Below, in pieces: positions 26,397-29,435 of a stretch of 29,435 nucleotides of DNA. Source of the DNA: Bacteroidota bacterium (lineage in GTDB: Bacteria > Bacteroidota > Bacteroidia > Bacteroidales > VadinHA17); contig JAEYZD010000207.1 of the NCBI GenBank assembly GCA_023430725.1, forward strand, positions 1 to 29,435. Reading direction: 5' to 3'. The position numbers and the translations under genes are program-made. Positions within the stretch are counted from its first letter, which is position 1. Each line of letters starts with the position of its first letter. The notes under the pieces were generated by a model. That model worked only from the letters and a program-made list of their open reading frames with translations, was not told where the DNA came from and searched no databases.

Positions 26397-26415
26397 GAAA
26401 GTTTGCGCAACTTTC
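26397..26415. other. Small perfect hairpin upstream of gatE
   Basis: GAAAGTT pairs with AACTTTC around a TGCGC loop, 52 bases before the gatE ATG. It could be a leader structure or an operator-like palindrome. The remaining 217-base gap between gatE and the permease gene is AT-rich, and I saw no promoter consensus in it. Confidence 0.4.
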
Positions 26416-26562
26416 AGCGCCTCCGTGTTTTGACACAAGGCGATTAATATTATGTCGAAAACAATGTCCGGAAATTTATAAAATAAATAGTCCGTTAAAA
26501 AAATGGCAATTGCATTAAAATGTGTCTGACTTAATATTTTTAAGCTCGCATGTAATTGATGA

Positions 26563-27807
26563 TCAGTCGTATCTGATAGCTTTGACGGGGGTAATGCGTG
26601 CAATGAGCTGAGATGGTATAAGCAGCATCAGAATGATGGCAGCCATCGTCCCGATGTTAAGCAGGACGATGTGCAGGGGGTCAAGGTTGATGGGGACGCT
26701 CTTCAGGTAGTACGAAGAGGGATCAAGAGTAATTATCTCTGTCTTCAGCTGAAGCAGCGCCAGCCCGATGCCTATCGCATTGCCCCAGAGAAGACCCTTG
26801 GCTGTGAGCCAGGCAGCCTGGTACAGGAATATGTTTCTGATCAGCTTGTTCCCGCCGCCGAGCGCCTTTAGCACCCCTATCATGTTGGTTTTCTCGAGGA
26901 TCAGTATCAGCAGGCCGGATATCATGTTGAATCCGGCTACAAGTATCATAAGCACCAGGATTATAATTACGTTCGTGTCCTGAAACCCCAGCCAGTCGAA
27001 GATCTGCGGGTATCTGCCGCGGATGTTTGTAACCTTGAGCTGTTCCTCCTCCTCGGCTACACGATAACCGACGGCATCGCGGACAACGTCTGTCATGTAA
27101 TCGAGATTGTCAAAGTCATTGATGAAAACCTCAAACCCGCTTACCTGGTCACCGGTCCAGCCATTCAGGCTCCTGATGTGGTTTATGTCACAGAAGAGAT
27201 AGGTCTTGTCAAACTCCTCGAGACTCGTCTCGTAAATCCCGCAGATCGTGAATTTGCGCATTCGGGGCGGATCCTGCACGAAGAACATCGAGAATGCGTC
27301 ACCGAGTCTGAGACCCAGCATGTCTGCAACCTTCTTCGAGATGACCACATCATTGCTTCGCGCCGTGTCGCTGATGCTGAGTGTCGTCCCCTCCACCATG
27401 CTCGAGCTGAAAAAACTCCAGTCATAGTCGCTGCCAATCCCCTTGAGGACCACGCCCTGGATATTCTCGTCGGTCTTGATGATGCCGGCCTTCATTGCGA
27501 AGACCTGAATATTCCTGATGCCCGGGTGGCTTTCCACTTTTGAGACGAAGGGCTGTGCCGCGCTGACTGGAACGGTCTCATAGGACAGGTTGGCGTCGAA
27601 ATTGACCACCTGGATGTGTGCCCCGAATCCGGCCACTTTGTCCCTAATCTGCTTCTTAAAACCGGTGAGGATGGCTACAGCCATGATCATCACCGCAAGC
27701 CCCAGGGCGATGCCGATGATTGCAATAGCATTGATGGGGCGCGAAAATGCAGTGCCACGGTTACGGTCCTGAATCAGGCGGCTGGCTATGAAGGTTCCGA
27801 TCGACAT
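26563..27807 (-). CDS. LolC/LolE-like ABC transporter permease (FtsX family)
   Basis: A 414-residue inner-membrane protein with the four-helix MacB/FtsX permease plan. The first transmembrane helix (AIAIIGIALGLAVMIMAVAI, near residue 30) is followed by a 200-residue periplasmic MacB-PCD-like domain. Three C-terminal helices follow, with the family signature GLLILILEKTNMIGVLKALG and the final ITPVKAIRYD. Such proteins extract lipoproteins for transfer to the outer membrane by LolA, with LolD as ATPase; no LolD gene is in the window. The frame runs on to 27855, but the ATG at 27807 (MSIGTFIASRL) matches the family start. It may equally be annotated only as an FtsX-like permease. Confidence 0.88.
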   Translation of the reverse strand: MSIGTFIASRLIQDRNRGTAFSRPINAIAIIGIALGLAVMIMAVAILTGFKKQIRDKVAGFGAHIQVVNFDANLSYETVPVSAAQPFVSKVESHPGIRNIQVFAMKAGIIKTDENIQGVVLKGIGSDYDWSFFSSSMVEGTTLSISDTARSNDVVISKKVADMLGLRLGDAFSMFFVQDPPRMRKFTICGIYETSLEEFDKTYLFCDINHIRSLNGWTGDQVSGFEVFINDFDNLDYMTDVVRDAVGYRVAEEEEQLKVTNIRGRYPQIFDWLGFQDTNVIIILVLMILVAGFNMISGLLILILEKTNMIGVLKALGGGNKLIRNIFLYQAAWLTAKGLLWGNAIGIGLALLQLKTEIITLDPSSYYLKSVPINLDPLHIVLLNIGTMAAIILMLLIPSQLIARITPVKAIRYD

Positions 27808-27988
27808 CCGGACAAAATTAAGAATTAAGAGGGAAGAATTGATAAGCGGTGGCAAAGAGTTGGATTAATAGCCACGAAGGCAACTACGACTTCCTGTCTG
27901 TTTCATGATCCGGGAACTTTGTCTTTCAACAAACATCAACACCAGATTTGAGCCATTTGCATATCTTTACGGGAAACCTCAATGAGAT

Positions 27989-29164
27989 ATGAAAAAACCG
28001 GGACTGCTGTTTCTGATGCTCACATTTGCTGTGGTTGCCTGTTCGGCCGACAACAATGAACCCACCCTGAAGACAGGGGCTGAAAATACAGGCGACTACA
28101 TGTCGCTCCTCGAAGGAAAGAAAGTTGCTGTGGTTGCAAATCAGACCTCGATGGTCGGAAAGAGTCACCTTATTGACACACTGGTTTCGCTTGGGATCGA
28201 TGTAAAACTGATATTTGCACCTGAGCACGGTTTCAGGGACCTGGCTGACGACGGGGCGGTAATAACCTCTGGAACCGACCCGGTGACGGGAATCAATGTA
28301 ATCAGCCTTTACGCCACGAAGAAGAAACCTGCCCCGGAGGACCTGGCAGGGATCGATGCGGTGGTTTTTGACATACAGGACGTGGGAACACGATTCTATA
28401 CATACCTGACAACAATGTGCTACGTGATGGAGGCATGCGCCGAGAACGGCAAGCCTTTCATCGTTCTTGACCGCCCCAATCCCAACGGGTACTATGTTGA
28501 CGGGCCGATCCTTGACACTGCCGCACACAGATCCTTTGTGGGGATTCACCCGATACCGGTTGTGCACGGTATGACATTCGGAGAATATGCCGGGATGGTT
28601 AACGGCGAAGGATGGCTCGCCGGAGGAATAAAGTGCGATCTCGAAGTGGTCCCATGCACCGGGTATACTCACGATACGATGTACAAACTGCCCGTGATCC
28701 CCTCCCCGAACTTGCCGAATATGACGGCAATATATCTCTATCCCTCAATATGTTTCTCCGAGGGTACGGTGCTCTCATGCGGTCGCGGCACCCACTTCCC
28801 TTTCCAGGTACTGGGAGCGCCGGGGATGCCTGACACCGGATTCAGCTTCACTCCTGCACCATCCTTCGGCTCTTCCAATCCGAAACACAACGGCGCAGTA
28901 TGTTACGGCATTGACCTGCGTAATGCGATTGCCGACGGGCTGGTGCCGAAGCCGGAAATCCACCTTCAGTGGATCATTGACATGTATAAGGCCTATCCCG
29001 ACAAGGAGAAGTTCTTTACGGGGTATTTTGATACGCTTGCAGGGAGCAGCACTCTTCGGGAGCAGATCATCAGCGGCATGAGCACCGGAGATATAAGGGC
29101 ATCATGGAAGGCCGGCCTTGACAGTTTCCGGGCCACCAGGCAGAAATATCTGCTGTATGATTAG
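27989..29164 (+). CDS. NamZ-family (DUF1343, GH171) exo-beta-N-acetylmuramidase-like lipoprotein
   Basis: A 391-residue predicted lipoprotein (MKKPGLLFLMLTFAVVAC, lipobox Cys18) of the DUF1343 family. NamZ members of this family release terminal N-acetylmuramic acid from peptidoglycan fragments. Conserved segments are VVANQTSMVG, IFAPEHGFRD, VVFDIQDVGTRFYTYLTTM, FIVLDRPNPNG, HGMTFGEYA, PSPNLPNM and FSEGTVLSCGRGTHFPFQ, in family order. The common EHGFRG is EHGFRD here. Full length appears intact. It is divergent from the LolE-like gene, and an inverted pair of REP-like hairpins lies directly after it. Muramic acid salvage is the expected role; its specificity is not shown. Confidence 0.9.
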   Translation: MKKPGLLFLMLTFAVVACSADNNEPTLKTGAENTGDYMSLLEGKKVAVVANQTSMVGKSHLIDTLVSLGIDVKLIFAPEHGFRDLADDGAVITSGTDPVTGINVISLYATKKKPAPEDLAGIDAVVFDIQDVGTRFYTYLTTMCYVMEACAENGKPFIVLDRPNPNGYYVDGPILDTAAHRSFVGIHPIPVVHGMTFGEYAGMVNGEGWLAGGIKCDLEVVPCTGYTHDTMYKLPVIPSPNLPNMTAIYLYPSICFSEGTVLSCGRGTHFPFQVLGAPGMPDTGFSFTPAPSFGSSNPKHNGAVCYGIDLRNAIADGLVPKPEIHLQWIIDMYKAYPDKEKFFTGYFDTLAGSSTLREQIISGMSTGDIRASWKAGLDSFRATRQKYLLYD

Positions 29165-29169
29165 CTGCA

Positions 29170-29196
29170 GATGATCGTAGATCGTCAGGAATTGTA
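29170..29196 (+). repeat. REP-like palindromic element, copy 3
   Basis: GATGATC-GTA-GATCGTC forms a 7-bp stem with one G-T pair (29170-29186), followed by AGGAATTGTA, a slightly diverged form of the tail seen at 22871 and 22922. It starts only 6 bases after the stop of the NamZ-family gene. Confidence 0.6.
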
Positions 29197-29244
29197 GAAC
29201 GTGGACCACACCCACCCGCCCTTTTGTCCCGGGGCGACATGCTT

Positions 29245-29272
29245 TTACAATTCTTTACCCTCAACGAGGGTA
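29245..29272 (-). repeat. REP-like palindromic element, copy 4 (inverted)
   Basis: On the minus strand TACCCTC-GTT-GAGGGTA is a perfect 7-bp stem (plus-strand 29256-29272) followed by AAGAATTGTAA (29245-29255), nearly identical to copies 1 and 2. It faces copy 3 tail-to-tail across about 48 bases, giving an arrangement like bacterial BIME pairs. Confidence 0.68.
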
Positions 29273-29333
29273 TATGTTATTGCAGATCAGTACTATCCAT
29301 GACAGGGGAGGTCGTATTCTAAGACAAAAGCAA

Positions 29334-29386
29334 GCAGCTTGAAAGATTTTTCGAGTTTTTTATGACTCAAAAAACTTTCAAGCTGC
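29334..29386. repeat. Long inverted repeat near the right edge
   Basis: GCAGCTTGAAAG at 29334-29345 pairs perfectly with CTTTCAAGCTGC at 29375-29386. The inner part (TTTTTCGAGT against ACTCAAAAAA) extends the stem to about 22 bp with one mismatch and one bulged C, around a TTTTTATG loop. It could act as a bidirectional terminator or be the end of a small mobile element. The 271 bases from 29165 to the edge contain no gene that I can support. Confidence 0.7.
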
Positions 29387-29435
29387 GTACTGACACAATG
29401 GAACGTAAGGTGTCCCTCTCCTGATAACGGCAAAT

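Noticed and set aside
27926..28672. A 248-codon minus-strand frame opposite the NamZ-family gene
   Set aside because: The plus-strand protein matches DUF1343 throughout; the antisense frame is a shadow.

Overview
The window looks like a chromosomal segment from a member of the Bacteroidota, probably Bacteroidales or a close relative. Family content points there: a DUF4783 protein next to nadC, tandem DUF3857 proteins, lipoproteins built from IPT/TIG and Kelch domains, a LolC/E-type permease and a NamZ-type (DUF1343) lipoprotein. Several genes also have boxes of the form TAnnTTTG just upstream, which is the Bacteroidota -7 promoter signature. Most starts lack a strong Shine-Dalgarno sequence. 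No tRNA, rRNA, CRISPR array or complete insertion sequence was seen.

Layout. 1-2496 (minus): rlmH, followed with an 8-nt overlap by a large membrane protein cut by the left edge, probably a sensor kinase. 2649-4816 (plus): a small DUF4783 protein, nadC (NAD biosynthesis) and a YihY/BrkB membrane protein, very tightly packed. 4810-14282 (minus): four large exported proteins in two tandem pairs, namely two TIG/Kelch lipoproteins followed by two DUF3857/transglutaminase-like proteins; one of the transglutaminase-like pair lacks the catalytic cysteine. 14417-15649 (plus): a putative outer-membrane beta-barrel protein. 15755-17260 (minus): a type I glutamine synthetase family enzyme. 17405-18703 (plus): a lipoprotein resembling a zinc peptidase but with a degenerate HExxH motif. 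18783-21407 (minus): valS. 21602-22798 (plus): a class I/II aminotransferase. 22960-26345 (minus): gatE-gatD. 26563-27807 (minus): a LolC/E-like permease. 27989-29164 (plus): a NamZ-family lipoprotein. The last 271 bases hold hairpin repeats and a long inverted repeat but no gene that I can support.

The most notable content is a complete gatD-gatE pair, the Glu-tRNA(Gln) amidotransferase classically described from archaea, inside an otherwise bacterial gene neighbourhood. It implies that glutaminyl-tRNA may be made by transamidation here. valS, glutamine synthetase and the aminotransferase lie nearby, but no operon link to gatED is visible.

A second notable item is a family of four short palindromic elements: a 6-7 bp stem, a GTA or GTT loop, then a tail close to AAGAATTGTAA. 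They sit as a direct pair behind the aminotransferase gene and as an inverted pair behind the NamZ-family gene, and look like REP elements. A block of nine phased 7-mers lies immediately upstream of valS.
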